From NCBI GenBank assembly GCA_033239005.1, contig BSQZ01000128.1, positions 295,001 to 359,000 on the forward strand: a DNA stretch of 64,000 nt, in the 5' to 3' direction. The position numbers were made by a program, and so were the translations under genes. Below the pieces are notes generated by a model. That model saw only the letters and a program-made list of their open reading frames with translations. It had not been told where the DNA came from and did not search any database. Below, piece after piece: positions 1 to 13,690 of this stretch. The stretch is from Lamellibrachia satsuma (Eukaryota > Annelida > Polychaeta > Sabellida > Siboglinidae). Positions within the stretch are counted from its first letter, which is position 1, and each line of letters opens with the position of its first letter.

Positions 1-374
1 TCGCTTCCCGTTTCCATTAAGGTGATTATCGTGTTATCCGATACGCCTGCTAACAACCGTTATTGTTTGTTTGTGCAACGGCCGAAGTATTTGTTCGTTC
101 ATCGATCGACACGCGGAATTAATATGATCATCGCACGCTGCCGATGCGATATTAACACAGCCGAAGCACCGACATCCTTCCGGTCGCCGACTGCGGTACT
201 GAGGCACGGATAGATTGCAAACATTAATGTGCTCCTGATCGGAAGTAAACTGTGTGTCGCAGTAACAATAGCCTTGTTGACCAGCTCAATATGAATATAA
301 AACGGAAGTGGCGTAGAACGAATACAAGCACGCCCGCACGCAAGCAAGCACGCACGCACACATACACAATGACA

Positions 375-397
375 AACAAACACACACACACACACAC

Positions 398-473
<76 letters not shown>

Positions 474-489
474 GCACGCACGCACGCAC
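375..489. repeat. CA microsatellite with CACG interruptions
   Basis: About 115 bp, ending in a CGCA run. Apparent open frames here are poly(Val-Cys) or His-Thr artefacts. Confidence 0.95.
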
Positions 490-854
490 ACTAGGTGTCA
501 ACAGTCACCTTCCCTGGCTAATTACTTAACCTGTTTGCTATTATGTCTAACACTGCTTATATCGGATCTGTATTGTTAATAGTATCGTCACTCGTCCGTG
601 GAACATTATCCTAATTCATACCACTGTCTGTCTAATTTAGTAAAACTATGGAACGACACATATCCCACACGCACTTATTATCGCTATTTTAATGTGCACT
701 GTGCCAGTCAAATATTGCTAAACGAGAATGTGCTGTCGAATCGGCGTGTTATTGTTTTGTAATACGCAATACATAATTGTCATTGTAGGTGAACCAGTGC
801 GTGTCCTTTGTAACAAACTGGAATTGGCCTTAATTATATATATACCTATAAATA

Positions 855-1375
855 AGGAAACAAGATATAACAAGATTGCCATCGAATGCAAATGCCAAGA
901 TGGCAACTGGACAAGGAATCCTTTGGCTTATCGAGGGTCCAACATTTTCATCTGTGTGTAACCCGCCCTCCTGAGATATGTGTCAACCTTGTTTTAAAAC
1001 ATATTCATGCTGTTAGCAGTTACACGATCTGTAGATAATTTGTTCCATTAATTTATTGTCCCTTGTTGGGATTAGTACTTCCTGATATCCAATCTCTACG
1101 GATCCTCTTCTAGTGTTACCTCATGTCCTCTAGTTCTACTATCTTTCTCGAGTGAGCAAACAATATTTCTATCAATATTTTCATACACATCAATATCTAA
1201 ACATTTTCACTTTGGTCTCCTCTTAACCATCTTAACCATCTTGTCTCTATGGTTGTTAAACCACATTTCTTTAGGCGTCCTTCATAATTAAGGTATCTCA
1301 GTTCTGGAATCATTTTAGTTATCTCTTCTGTTTTCGTTCATGCGTAGCTATATCGTTCTGATATATTGTACAATG
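855..1375 (-). mobile_element. LINE fragment, family alpha (3' end), copy 1
   Basis: The minus strand carries the 3' end of a non-LTR retrotransposon: a decayed C-terminal reverse transcriptase segment, then a 3' UTR ending GGCAATCTTG. It is co-linear with copies at 12690, 45108, 53640 and 63070. The TA array found in copies 2 and 3 is absent. Confidence 0.6.
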
Positions 1376-1439
1376 GATTATTGGGAAAGTCGCACTTCAT
1401 TATGCGTATACTTTCACATTCAGGACTATTCATGATATC

Positions 1440-2480
1440 TTCTCTTCCTTCTGTTACATAAGATAATGTTTAGAATGCATCCAGTGCAGTGCAACCAATT
1501 GGTGAGTCGACCACCCAACCACACAATCGTGTCTGGACTGCTATGGCACTGGAGCCGTCGGTCAACCAGGATTGATAGATAGGATGGACTTATCACGTAG
1601 ATGAAAGAGGCTTTATACACGTGGTAATGGACAACCAGCAATTATATCTGCCACAAGAGAGTGAACGAGTTGGAACACACATGAATTCCAATGGAGACAG
1701 GCTACAGACAGATGCAAATGATGCATAGCGGCTGATATTAACTTTCGTAGCAGGTCTTGCAGCATATCCCGTCGGTCGCAAAGGAAATGTGTGCCGTAGA
1801 AGAGAATGAACGACCGGGAACACACAACGAAATCTGCATACATAGGCAATGGCGTATTCTGATTGCAAGAATGGGAAGAGCGAGGTACCACCTGAATCGG
1901 AAACAAAGACAGACGTGTTGTTAACGCTTACCCGATCGAAGACCCACTCTCTCCTGCCAATTACATTGATGCCATGGCTATGGTCAAAATGGTCAGGTCT
2001 GGGGGTTCCAATACGTGTGAATAGCTGGAAAACAAATGTTTGTATACACCTTTTTCATCGTTATTTTGGGAGAACAGCTGCAATAGAATTAACGTGATGT
2101 TTGAAAGCTGCGAATGACATACCTCACCCTATCAAGGCAGGGCAACGTTTAGGATCTCTCTATTTCGTTTGCCTAACCGTTTTCCTTGACTGTCATTGTG
2201 CAATATTTATGTTCTGTTTGATAAAATCGTCGATGAGCGTCTCGACATGTGTTCGCACCTTCGTTATGTTCTCTCGCTATTGCTCTACCTTAAATTGCAT
2301 CGCTCCGTGACGTAACTGGGATCTCACAAAAGGGGATGCTATGGGGGGGGGGGTGCAAGCCTAGTCACCCATGCTACAATGTAGGGGCGCAACAGAAAAA
2401 TACAGGATCAAAAATAAAATATGTTAAGTCAAATGGTAATGTATCATTGTCCCCCTCTCCCCACCCCCCCCCCACCCCCA
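1440..2480. other. No gene seen
   Basis: Ordinary mixed sequence. Short open frames on both strands overlap each other and carry no recognisable motif. There are G and C homopolymer runs near 2342-2352 and 2465-2475. The same holds for 491-855. Confidence 0.5.
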
Positions 2481-3350
2481 ATACGCCACTGGTATCGCAC
2501 CTCCGCTGAGAGACGTAGTATACAACAGAACAGGGCCAATGCCGGATCCTTGCGGCACTCCGAATGTAAGGTGTTGTGGGCAATATAGTGTGCCATACAT
2601 GTTTATGCTGTGGTGTCTGTCTGAGAAATATAATTTTAACCAACGACGAGCTGTGCCAGAAGTGCCAAAATTTTAATGAAGGCTTTGTAAAAGGACTGAC
2701 TAATCAATCGTATCGAAAGCAGCTGAGAGATCTAGTAAAATGAGTGCTATGACTTTGCTACTGTCCATGTTGTCAACTATATCATTGTGTATCTTGAGAA
2801 GAGCCGTTTCTGTAGAGTGAATTCATTTATATGCAGACTGTAGATCATTTGATAGTGATGTTTATAAGTGATGTTTGTAAATATGAAGATGATTAGCAAC
2901 TACTTTTATAAATATGTTCATGAAGGCGATTAGCAACTACTTTTTCCAATGCTTTTGACAGAAAACTGATATTGGAGATAGGAGGCTAATTATTTAGGTC
3001 ATTTTACACGGAGTTTGCTTTTTAATAAAAGGGATTACAAGACCTTGTTCGAAATCTCGTGGAACAACTCCGCCTTGCATTGAAAGGTTTGTAATATTAG
3101 TAATATAAACGACGAGTTGATTGATACAGCTTTTTAGCAGCAGTGTTGGAATTAGATCAATAACACACGATTTGTTAGGACATTTTTAATGATAATGAGA
3201 ACTTCATTAGTAGTTCTAGGTGTGAAACACTGTAATGCATTTTCAGACAGCGATGGTTCATAGGAATCATAGTCATTATCATTAATGACAAAATTCGATT
3301 GAATGCGAGCAATCTTATAGGTGAAGTATTTTGAAAAAAGAACAACACAA
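2480..3350 (-). mobile_element. LINE reverse-transcriptase fragment
   Basis: Minus-strand motifs in order: GLVIPFIKK near 3040, a SKALEKVVA-like stretch near 2950, ALILLDLSAAFDTID near 2710-2760, and FGVPQGSGIGPVLF near 2530-2570. These are conserved reverse-transcriptase blocks of L2/CR1-type LINEs. Frames are broken. Confidence 0.65.
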
Positions 3351-5460
3351 TGCATTTAATGAAGAGCGTTCAGGCTTTTAATTTATGCCGATGTAGATCT
3401 GTGTTTACGGATTACATACGTAATGTCTATAATGAACGAAGACAATACAATATACTATATACATTGTGTTAATTAACAACAGAGACGCACATGAGTCATG
3501 GGTATCACTGATGAAGTAAATTCGAGGCTTTGGAAAAAAATATTCTACATTAATTGATACCGTGCACGTTTTCGTTTCTAAATCTAACGCTATCCGGAAA
3601 TTTGAAGCATATGCTCCTGTAATGTGATGGTAATCTTAACCAGCTGGGCGGCATGTGTTTCCATCATTGGCATAATCTCCACCACCGATAGTCTGCAGGG
3701 GCACATGGAGTGATTAATATCACTACGGCTTGAATAATATCAGTCCGACTGCGGACGATTACATTTCCCTTCACTGAGTCATCGCCTTTTGGGATATACG
3801 TTTCGGCTAGCAACCAGTATAGATTATATCGTGATTTTTAACATATTGTCTCACCTTTGAGTAAACATATTTCACGCTGGTAGCACATACATAATATCGA
3901 CATGCGAAAATTAAAACAATCTAAATTTGTGTGAACTTCGTAGACATTCCAATACATATTCGAAGTTTAAATAAATAAAAAACACTTTGATTGCTCCGGT
4001 ACAGGACAGATCCAGGATAAATAGGCAACGGGTAAATTTCATTTGTGTACATTCAGTAAGTAAATTTGGGCAACATTGTATCGTTTACGTGAAATCAAGC
4101 GCATGACGTAGGCTAACTTTTGAATGTGTGTAGGCCTATGTGTATATGGTAATTCAGTGAAAGGACGATCTTGTCTGAGCAAGTATATATTCTAAGGCTA
4201 AGACATTGACATACCATTGTTGGATAATACATTTATTCATTGGCGTAGATCTAACTTATTTTTATATTCCTCTTTACACACCCCCGCACGCACTGTTTGG
4301 TCTACATAACATGTGCGTTGCATATTATAATATTTTAAACACATTTTGCATTTTACAATATGCTGATGTAAAATTCTACGTTCTACTTAGTGTTAGAAAA
4401 TAAATGCGCTGCCGCTCAACTGCATCGCTTTTTTGTGCATGTCCATCACGTTTCGCTGGCTAGAAATCTTAGCCCATGTATGTTGCCCGGAGCAGTACAT
4501 TGATATAAATATAAATTGCACGACGTGAAAGCTAATTAATAACTGATATATGCATATAAATACCAGTGTAATAAATACAGAGCTGAGCCCACACTACCCA
4601 ATAATGGCGCCAACCAGCATATCACTACTGTAATTATTTGCTTCTTGTTATAGTTATGGTAATTGGGCAAGTGTTATAAGTGACACACTTCTTCTTGCCC
4701 TTTTCAATATCAAGACTGTGGTTTATATTTTATGTTTGGCTATTTTTTTGTGTTGTGTTGTTGTTGAAATAAAGACCTCATATCCCTACTGCCACAATTT
4801 GATTACGAATTCAAAATGAATTCTTTACGTTATTGCAACTAGCAATTTAAAAAAAATACCCATTTTCCACAATGACGATGGGTCGACCGTGGTTTTGGTG
4901 GTATGGAGGGTGTATGGTGCTGGGGTGCAGGGTAAATGGTGATACACGCTTTCTCGATCTTTCATTTTCAACAACATTCCAATGGTAATCTCCTGTTAAG
5001 GCTTCGCCTTGTTCATTCATGGTTTCCGCCATATTCGCTGGCGCTTCTGTGCACACCGCGCTGAGCATACCAAGGACTGAGTACATTTTGGAAAACTTTC
5101 TCGGGTGGACTGGACTCGTTTTGGAAAAATCTATCAACTTAGCAGGCTCGGCACACATGGACTGAGCCCAGATTGGAAAAACGTATCAAATCAACACGGA
5201 ACACATGCAGCTGAACAACATGAATCAATCATTATCTCATTTTTAACGGACTGAGCGGGTTTTGGAACCCGGCTCTTCAACCATGCACTGAACGTGGGTA
5301 TTGAGAAGGCTTGCACCGTGGTAGAACTATGTCTACGTCACGATTCTATCAGTTATAAGCTCGAAAGCATAACAATAGAATTGCTGTTTGAGGCCAGTCT
5401 CAAGATGATGAACATTTTCAGGACAGGATAAGTTCATGAATTGTTGTCACCCACTGGAGC
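3350..5460. other. No convincing gene
   Basis: AT-rich. One minus-strand frame at 4847-5158 starts at an ATG and gives 103 residues with no recognisable domain, splice context or homologue known to me. A partial M2-like end lies near 4600-4640. Confidence 0.45.
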
Positions 5461-5462
5461 CT

Positions 5463-5831
5463 GGTTAACACAATTCAATCCAGGTGGTGTGGATATGTTA
5501 ACGCGACTCCATCCATGTGGGTGATGCGGATGTGTTAACACAACTCCATCCAAGTGGTGTGGAGGTGTTAACAAAACTCCACCCAGATGCTGTAGATGTG
5601 TTAACACAACTCTATCCAGGTGGTGTGGATGTGTTACCAAAACTCCATCCAAGTGGTGTGGAGGTGTTAACAAAACTCCACCCAGATGCTGTAGATGTGT
5701 TAACACAACTCCATCCAGTTGGTGTACATATATTAACACAACTCCATCCAGGTGGTGTGGATGTGTTAAAAAATTTCATCCATGTGGTGTGGATGTGTTA
5801 ACACAACTCTATCCATGTGGTGTGGAGGTGT
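5463..5831. repeat. 33-bp minisatellite, about 11 units
   Basis: The unit is of the form GGTGGTGTGGATGTG TTAACACAACTCCATCCA (33 bp; GTTAAC core). A three-unit block (99 bp) is repeated twice within 5552-5750. Because 33 is divisible by three, an 11-residue repeat (VDVLTQLHPGG) stays open on the plus strand and another on the minus strand. Units of 32 and 37 bp break the frame, so this is a satellite and not a gene. Confidence 0.8.
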
Positions 5832-6045
5832 CTCACATTCAAGCAAGTGTGCAATTCAAGATAGAATTAGTGGTGGCATGAATTAAAAAAACGTGATTTT
5901 TTTACATTTTTTGACAAAACATATTTGGTCCTCCTCCTACACGGTCCCACTCACAAGAGGCAATTCATCGCCAGAGGTCATCTTGCCATGTAACAAGCAT
6001 AGCATTCCAATGATAATTTGCCCCTCACAAGCGGTCATCCCTCTT

Positions 6046-6512
6046 CAAGGTCCCTCCTCAATTCAATGTTTTCGCTAATTTCATTTCAAATTCATTTTGC
6101 GAAAAATAAAATCTACCCAGCATCCACTGCAGCACGCTAGCCCGTTTATGCAACTCTTGAATGTAGTTTTTGAGAAATCATCAGACAAACTATGTTTGAT
6201 CAAACATTAAGTCAAGTGAAAATGGAAACGTTGAAAACTCACGAATATCAGCCCTGGTGAAATGTCTCGGCGAGAGGATGGAAGTCGCGCACATGATCTG
6301 CAATGCCCCGCACAGTGTTTGTAATCCACTATTTCGAGCCTTACCAGAGATCCAACGACTGAAGTCAATTCTTTCGATCATTTTAACAAAAATGCGCATT
6401 TTTTTCATAAAAAACTGCGCATGTTACTTAGACTATTCACATACTACATATTTGGACATGAACGAGCCGGATTTGTGATAGGTTAAATCAGTTGAGGATG
6501 GAGTTTTAGGGC
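6046..6512 (+). mobile_element. MITE family M1, copy A
   Basis: Its ends are AAGGTCCCTCCTCAATT and GTTGAGGATGGAGTTTTA, imperfect terminal inverted repeats. The body matches 10868-11336 in inverse orientation and 34905-35215 in part. No coding capacity. Confidence 0.55.
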
Positions 6513-6568
6513 AATTGTAGCTTTACATAAGGTGTTGCTCTATAAGAGTGGCACTGCTGCATGAGGTT

Positions 6569-6621
6569 TTGTGTGCGTGCGTGCGTGCGTGCGTGCGTGC
6601 CTGCTTGCATGCGTGCGTGCG
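6569..6621. repeat. GTGC microsatellite
   Basis: Tetranucleotide run between MITE copies M1-A and M2-A. Confidence 0.9.
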
Positions 6622-6689
6622 CTGTAAAATTAGCATACCTACAAGTTTTGTCACCTAGCGTCCTTTTGGGGAAACTGGACACCCCCTTT

Positions 6690-7050
6690 ATCAGGGTCTG
6701 GATCCACCCATGGCAACAGTTGGGAAGTTTGCACTGCCACAATTTACATGTGATGTGCAGATTCTGCGCATCTTCATTTCAGTTGGTAAACTCCTAATTG
6801 TTTTTAATAAATCTCTTAGTTTCAATTGCATACAATTGTAAAAAGTGTTTTCCTTGAAAATGTGCATATGAACAAAATAACTTTCGTTTTTGTTTGAAAT
6901 GTTACGCATTTGCAATGACGTAACTAGTCATAAACCACTTGGCATTGTCCAGTTTGAATTTATAATCAAGTTGTGACAGTGGTGATCAAATATATTTGGC
7001 CTAGTATATTTGGTGGTGATATGCTGGGTGGCGCCACTGTTGGTGAGTGT
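6690..7050 (+). mobile_element. MITE family M2, copy A
   Basis: Matches the reverse complement of 10345-10722, for example the AATAAATCTCTTAGTTTCAA block near 6806 and GATATGCTGGGTGGCGCCAC near 7018. Non-coding. Confidence 0.55.
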
Positions 7051-7909
7051 GGTAACTGAATGACGCCGCTCGGTATTCAAACATCGGGGACCGATAATTG
7101 TGCACAGTATATTTTCCATGTGTTCGTGTTAAGTTAAACACTTACTACACATAAATTGTACATGCCCCATATTAGCCAAACTAAACATGTCTGTTGTGCA
7201 TGCACTAACAGTCATCATCGTTCATCTTGTATAATCATGTATAGACGTCGTAACTTTTGCCCACAATTGCCAGTTCCTGCGCCATAACGGTTCGTGTGTT
7301 GGCAGTGTCATGCAACAGTTGTTTTGATACATTATTTCATACAATGCAACTGCCTTCGGAGATTTACATCATATTTGTAGTTTATTCAATACCTTGTTGC
7401 TGTAAGTATATTTTCGACAGTAAATTAAAAACAAATTTATGTATATCGTCCGTGCGCGAATGTTTAAGTAGAACTAAAACTAAGTTTCAAAACATATTTA
7501 TACTGGTCGGCGTCAAATTCAACCTGCTAAATAGAATATGCCGTTTTCATTTGAAGGATGATTGTGTGCAAGATATCAATATACCAAATCACTAAGAGTT
7601 AAAGTAATCTAGTATCTAATGTATGATCCCTGTCGACTGGTGATTACTGATCCCTGTCGACTGGTGATTACTGAATGGTTCCGACGGAGTGACTTCCGTC
7701 TTGTTCAGTTCTGTCACGTGAAGTAATACAGTTTTCTTTACGCAGTTTATAATGACTTCGTAGTCTAGTAGAATTCAATGTATCTCATTGGCTACGAGGA
7801 TGGGATCCACATGAAGATGAGATGCATACACCCGAAGCACGTACGACTACAAAACTACACCGAGTGAACGCGGAAAAACGAAAAACACATTATGTGACGA
7901 ACAAATTTG

Positions 7910-9490
7910 GAACAACAATGGCCTCATTGCCCTTGGCTTTGGTAGAATAGGATACTTTGATACTATGCAGGAACGTTGGGAAAACTATCATGAAAGATTA
8001 TAATTATTTTTCGTTGCAAATGGAATAACTTCAACTGATGTAGACGAAACTAAGAAGCGTGCAATATTTCTTAGTGTTATTGGTCCCAAGGCCAAGCCCA
8101 AGGCCAAGCCCAAGGCCAAGGCGTATGCAATTGTATGTAATTTGACAGCATCTGTCAAACCTGTCGACGTCAGCTATGCTGATTTAATACGAACTGTCAA
8201 AAAACATTTTCAACCACCACCATCACCGATAATAATGCGAATCAAATTCAATACTCGTTTTCGCAAGTCTGACGAATCCGTTGCTGAATACGTGTCACAA
8301 TTACGTCAGCTTTCTGAACATTTGGAGATTTGTTATCTGACATGTTGCGTGATCGTTTGTTGGTTGGCATCAACAAGGACAATATTCAACAACGTTTATT
8401 GACAGAAACAAGTATAATGTTTAATAAAGCTCTTCAGATAGCAAAAGGGTTAGAAACAGAAAAAAAACTGCACATGACTTAAAATTCAATCGGACAGTTG
8501 TGTCAACAAAATGCATGACAACAAACGACAGTCATTGTTCATACTTACACTGGTGAACAAGTTGACGTAGTAGGCACGGCTACATTGCTAGTGAAACGCA
8601 TGCAGCACGAAGTGCTTCTACCACTGCATATCGTAAAGGGAAATGGACCAACAGTGCTTGGCCGTTATTGGCTTAAACAGTTGAAAATCAACTGGGGGCA
8701 GGTTGAGAAACTGAATGGGTTGTTGGCACACACACACCAATACTGGACACAGTGCTACGCAAACACGATGACGTATTAAATACTGAGTTGGAAACATTCA
8801 CAGGCACAAAGACAAAGATTGTCCTTGACACAAATGCTGTACCTCGCTTCAATAAGCCACGACCGCTGCCGTACGCTGTTCGTGAGAAGGTAGAACATGA
8901 ACTTGACCGATTGCAAAATCAAGGAGTCATTTCACATGTCGAGTTTGCTGATTGGGCTGCACCGATCGTCGTCTTTAGTAAACCTGATGGTTCGATTCAA
9001 ATTTGTGGTGACTATAGCGTCACTATCAACCAGGCAACACGTGTGGGCGAATATCCTATACGAAGATCTGTACACCACGCTTGCTGGTGGTGAGAAGTTC
9101 ACAAAGTTAGGTCTCAGGACGCATACCTGCAAATGCAGCTGGATGAACAACCAATAAAGTATGTTACAATCAACACACACAGAGGCTTGTACACAATCGT
9201 TTACCGTTCGGGCTAAATTCAGCGCCGGCCAGTTTCCAGAGCGTTGTGGACAATCTAATCAAGAACATACCACACACAACGGTGTACATAGACGATATTC
9301 TCGTTACTGGACTGATAAAAGCTAAGCATCTTCGCCACTGGGACGCAGTACTACAACGCTTGTCAGCTGCAGGCGTGAGACTGAAGCGCAACAAGTGTTC
9401 TTTTCTCGTGAAAGAAGTCGATTATCTAGGACACAAACTAGATGCAGTTGGTCTACACACAACCAGAGAAGGAACGTTTTGCGCTTGACT
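7910..9490 (+). mobile_element. Decayed Ty3-type LTR retroelement (gag and pol remnants)
   Basis: Gag-like sequence runs from about 7925 to 8420 (FDTMQERWENYHERL, then KKRAIFLSVIG, SYADLI, RFRKSDESVAEYVSQLRQLS). It includes an extra tandem CAAGGCCAAGCC tract at 8089-8120. Protease-linker sequence lies at 8580-8700 (GRYWLKQLKINWG). Reverse transcriptase covers 8750-9470, with FNKPRPLPYAVREKVEHEL, WAAPIVVF, a catalytic YIDD box at about 9285-9296 and a downstream YLGHKL motif. Several frameshifts and stops separate these pieces, and RNase H and integrase are missing. An LTR-end and primer-site-like stretch (TTGGCTACGAGGATGGGAT) lies at about 7788-7806, but no second LTR was found. Inactive. Confidence 0.8.
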
Positions 9491-9840
9491 AGTCAGGCCC
9501 ATCACACCCGACTTCGGCAAACCTAGTTATACCGCTGGGTGCTCGGTCGCGCCATGACACACCAGTCTCTGCTAGACAGGAGCACCATATTTATGTGTTA
9601 CTGCATGCACAGTTGAGTAATGAGAGGCCATATGCAAGTGACTCATAACTGGGGAGCCAGGCAGCTGTCTCACGGCGATCACTACCCCTGGAAAGGAATG
9701 GCTATCTGTTTCGCATCACTTTCCTTGGGTTGAGCGGGACATCAGCCCAGACCTCAACCACCCCAGTGATTTTTGTTTTGTGAAAGGGCAATTATTGTCA
9801 CGTAGCCAAGATGGACACACGCACCAGCATATGCTCAATA

Positions 9841-9842
<2 letters not shown>

Positions 9843-9930
<88 letters not shown>
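9843..9930. repeat. TA microsatellite
   Basis: About 88 bp of uninterrupted TA, 350 bp past the retroelement remnant. Confidence 0.97.
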
Positions 9931-9932
<2 letters not shown>

Positions 9933-10344
9933 TATGAATATCATAAAAGCGTTCCGTGTATCAAAATATATACTCACTATCGTCATTGTCGTAAACATAT
10001 GCTGTGACGTCTCTAACGCAAGATCAAACGAGATTGCAATGGGTTGAATTTAGGAAATGGTTCAATTTGACGCCGGTGACTATAGATTATCGGCCTCATG
10101 TCAGCTATTGTCTCATATTGTTATCTCGCTGGAGATCACATTAAATACGCCATTAGGTAATACGCAACGCATTAAATGTATAAAAAGCACGTGCCTTTAG
10201 ACTACCGTCATGTGTTTATTACCATGAATAATAGTTGGGTACATTTTCATCTGATAATGGTAGATTTGATTAACTGGGTACACAGACGTGTCGCATCAGT
10301 AGTACCACCTAGCGATTAATATTGAATTAAAAATGTGTAATCCG

Positions 10345-10722
10345 AAACTCCCCGGCAGTGGCGCCACTCAGCATATCACTGCCACAACTTCATTACACAT
10401 TCAGGATGGACAGTGCGCAGTGGAATGTTGGCCAAGCAACGCGATTGTTGGCTACGACTTGCTACGTCATTGTGACTTAGAACTTGAGTATACGTAGCAG
10501 CGTTTCTAAAAAATAAGTTGTTTTGTTCCTATACGCATTTTCAACGCAAAGACTATCCACAGTTGTATGCAGTTGAAATTGAGAGATTTATTGAAAGCAA
10601 TTTAGAATGCCAAATGAAATGATGCTGAGCAGAATCTACGCATCAAATGTAAGTTGTGGCTGTGGTGAAATCGTGAGACTTACATTACATTCACTATGTG
10701 GCGCCACTTGCGGGGAGTTTGA
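10345..10722 (-). mobile_element. MITE family M2, copy B
   Basis: It is bounded by AAACTCCCCGGCAGTGGCGC on the left and GTGGCGCCACTTGCGGGGAG on the right, which are terminal inverted repeats of about 22 bp. It is inverse to copy A at 6690-7050. A third partial match to one end lies near 4600-4640. Confidence 0.6.
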
Positions 10723-10867
10723 TGTAATTCGTCAACAGTATTGATGTCAGCTGACTTCGTACTTTCTCGACGCACTTTCAGCCTGTCTGTGAATATTATC
10801 ATCCTTTGCGTTAGGAGGCTGTTTCAATAGCATGTTCGGCGTCTTTACCAAATTGTGAACATCATTC

Positions 10868-11336
10868 CATTAAACTAGTACATTAAAACTCCACCCTCAA
10901 CCTTAGCCTATCCTATTCGGTTCGTTGATGTCCATATGTGTAGTTTATGTTACACCCGCAGTCGATTAATTTTTGTAAATGTTATTTTTTTAAATTCATC
11001 GATATAATTGACTAATAATAGTGGATATCCAAATTGGACAAACACTGTACGGGTCAAGTAAGATCATAGGGGTGATTTCCGTTATCTCGCCGATCACATG
11101 ATAAAGTTACTAAATTCCACCAAGGGTAAAATTCGGAAGTTTTCAGCGTTTCCAGTTTTACTTCAATTAATGTTTCACCAAAGAGTAAGTAATTTAATAG
11201 TTTATCTGATGATTTCACAAAAAAACTACATACAAAAGTTCCACAAACCAACTAGCATGTTGCAGTGGGTACTAGATATATTCGAATTTTCAATGAGACT
11301 AACGAAAAACCGAATTGAGGAGGGGCCTTTAACAAT
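10868..11336 (-). mobile_element. MITE family M1, copy B
   Basis: Starts AAAACTCCACCCTCAACC and ends near TTGAGGAGGGGCCTTTAAC. TTAA-like bases at both edges could be a target duplication. Inverse to 6046-6512. Confidence 0.55.
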
Positions 11337-12699
11337 GTTATAATGTTACCGTAATGTTATAGAGGCCGTCTTGCACGACCATACCGTAGATCAAGCAGTC
11401 CGTTTTAGCCGCACACAAACTGAAGGATGTGGCTGAGGTTGGCAGAAAGCGAACGAGGTATATGTTTGGGCAGTAGAGGATAACATTCAACGTCCTAATT
11501 TCTTCATACCTAAACGATTCCTAGTATAAGGTGGAAGGTCGCCTATTATGGATGTATCTGGATAATACTCGACAAAGTCCTGCACGGATATTGCGCTTAG
11601 GTGGCGCTGCATTCAAATGATTAAAGGTCTCTCTTCAGTGCGATATATTAGCCCGTCTCGTCCCGGACTCATTTCGCGAAAAAGCAAACCTCCCTAGTAT
11701 CGACTGCGACATGATAGCTCTTTTTTATACACATTTAGTAGTATGTACCGTATCGGGTCACAATTCGGCGAAAAAAGGATATCCATGGTTCGCGTCTATT
11801 TATTACATCAAGGCTATTGACAGCTTTGCCAATTACCCGATCTAACGATCGCAGTCCATTTTGTCTATGATTTTTGCAAAAGGACTCATTCTACGCTGCA
11901 CTACGCTATGCATAATCAATTGAGGAAGACTTTTAATTTAGTCGCCAAACATTTCTTATCTAACGATATTCCTGCTGGAATTAATTATTACATTTCAGCT
12001 AATGGAACAATGTTTTAACGTCGGCTGTTGTTAACCAATTTCCGGCGCTCGGCTGCTACTGGTATACCGGAAAGCGTGTTGGTCGGCACCACATTGAAAT
12101 TGGGCATGTTGCGTGACTTTGCACTCATACTTGACATAAGAGGTTATGTTTCTGAAGTACGCAGGGATTACTACAAATATGGAACGGTTTATGTTTATTC
12201 GTATGTATAGGTATGTCAAAATACCTCCAACGTAATAAATAAACCAATAATCAAAATCAGGTGTTGCCTTTCAGATGAACACATGTATTCAACAACGGTG
12301 AAGAAAATGATATACTGATACTGCTACTGTTAATTTCAGAGCTCTACGATCCCTAGCTATTATCCCGAAGCTTTTACATACTGACCACTCTTCGCAGGCG
12401 TCCTGTTTAAGCCATTGGTAACACGAAATCTAAACAAGTTTGCAATCGGAAGTATAACATTATGTTGATTGATATGTTGATAATAAAATGTACATTGTTA
12501 TTATCAATTGTAAATGTTTTAATTAATGTAATCTCATATATACAATATTAGTACCATTTCAATAGTGTAGTGTTTCAATAAGTACTGAATTATTTGTTAA
12601 AACTAATTTTGCTGTCAAAATCTAGGAGACATATCGGTAAGTATCGCGACACACACACGCTGTTGATATTATTAATAGGGATTGGAAGTTGCGAAAAAA

Positions 12700-12700
<1 letters not shown>
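11337..12700. other. No gene seen
   Basis: AT-rich non-repetitive sequence without coding or RNA signals that I can support. Confidence 0.5.

Positions 12701-13690
<990 letters not shown>

Noticed and set aside
4847..5158. 103-codon ATG frame on the minus strand
   Set aside because: No recognisable domain or gene structure. It could be chance, so it was kept only as a note.
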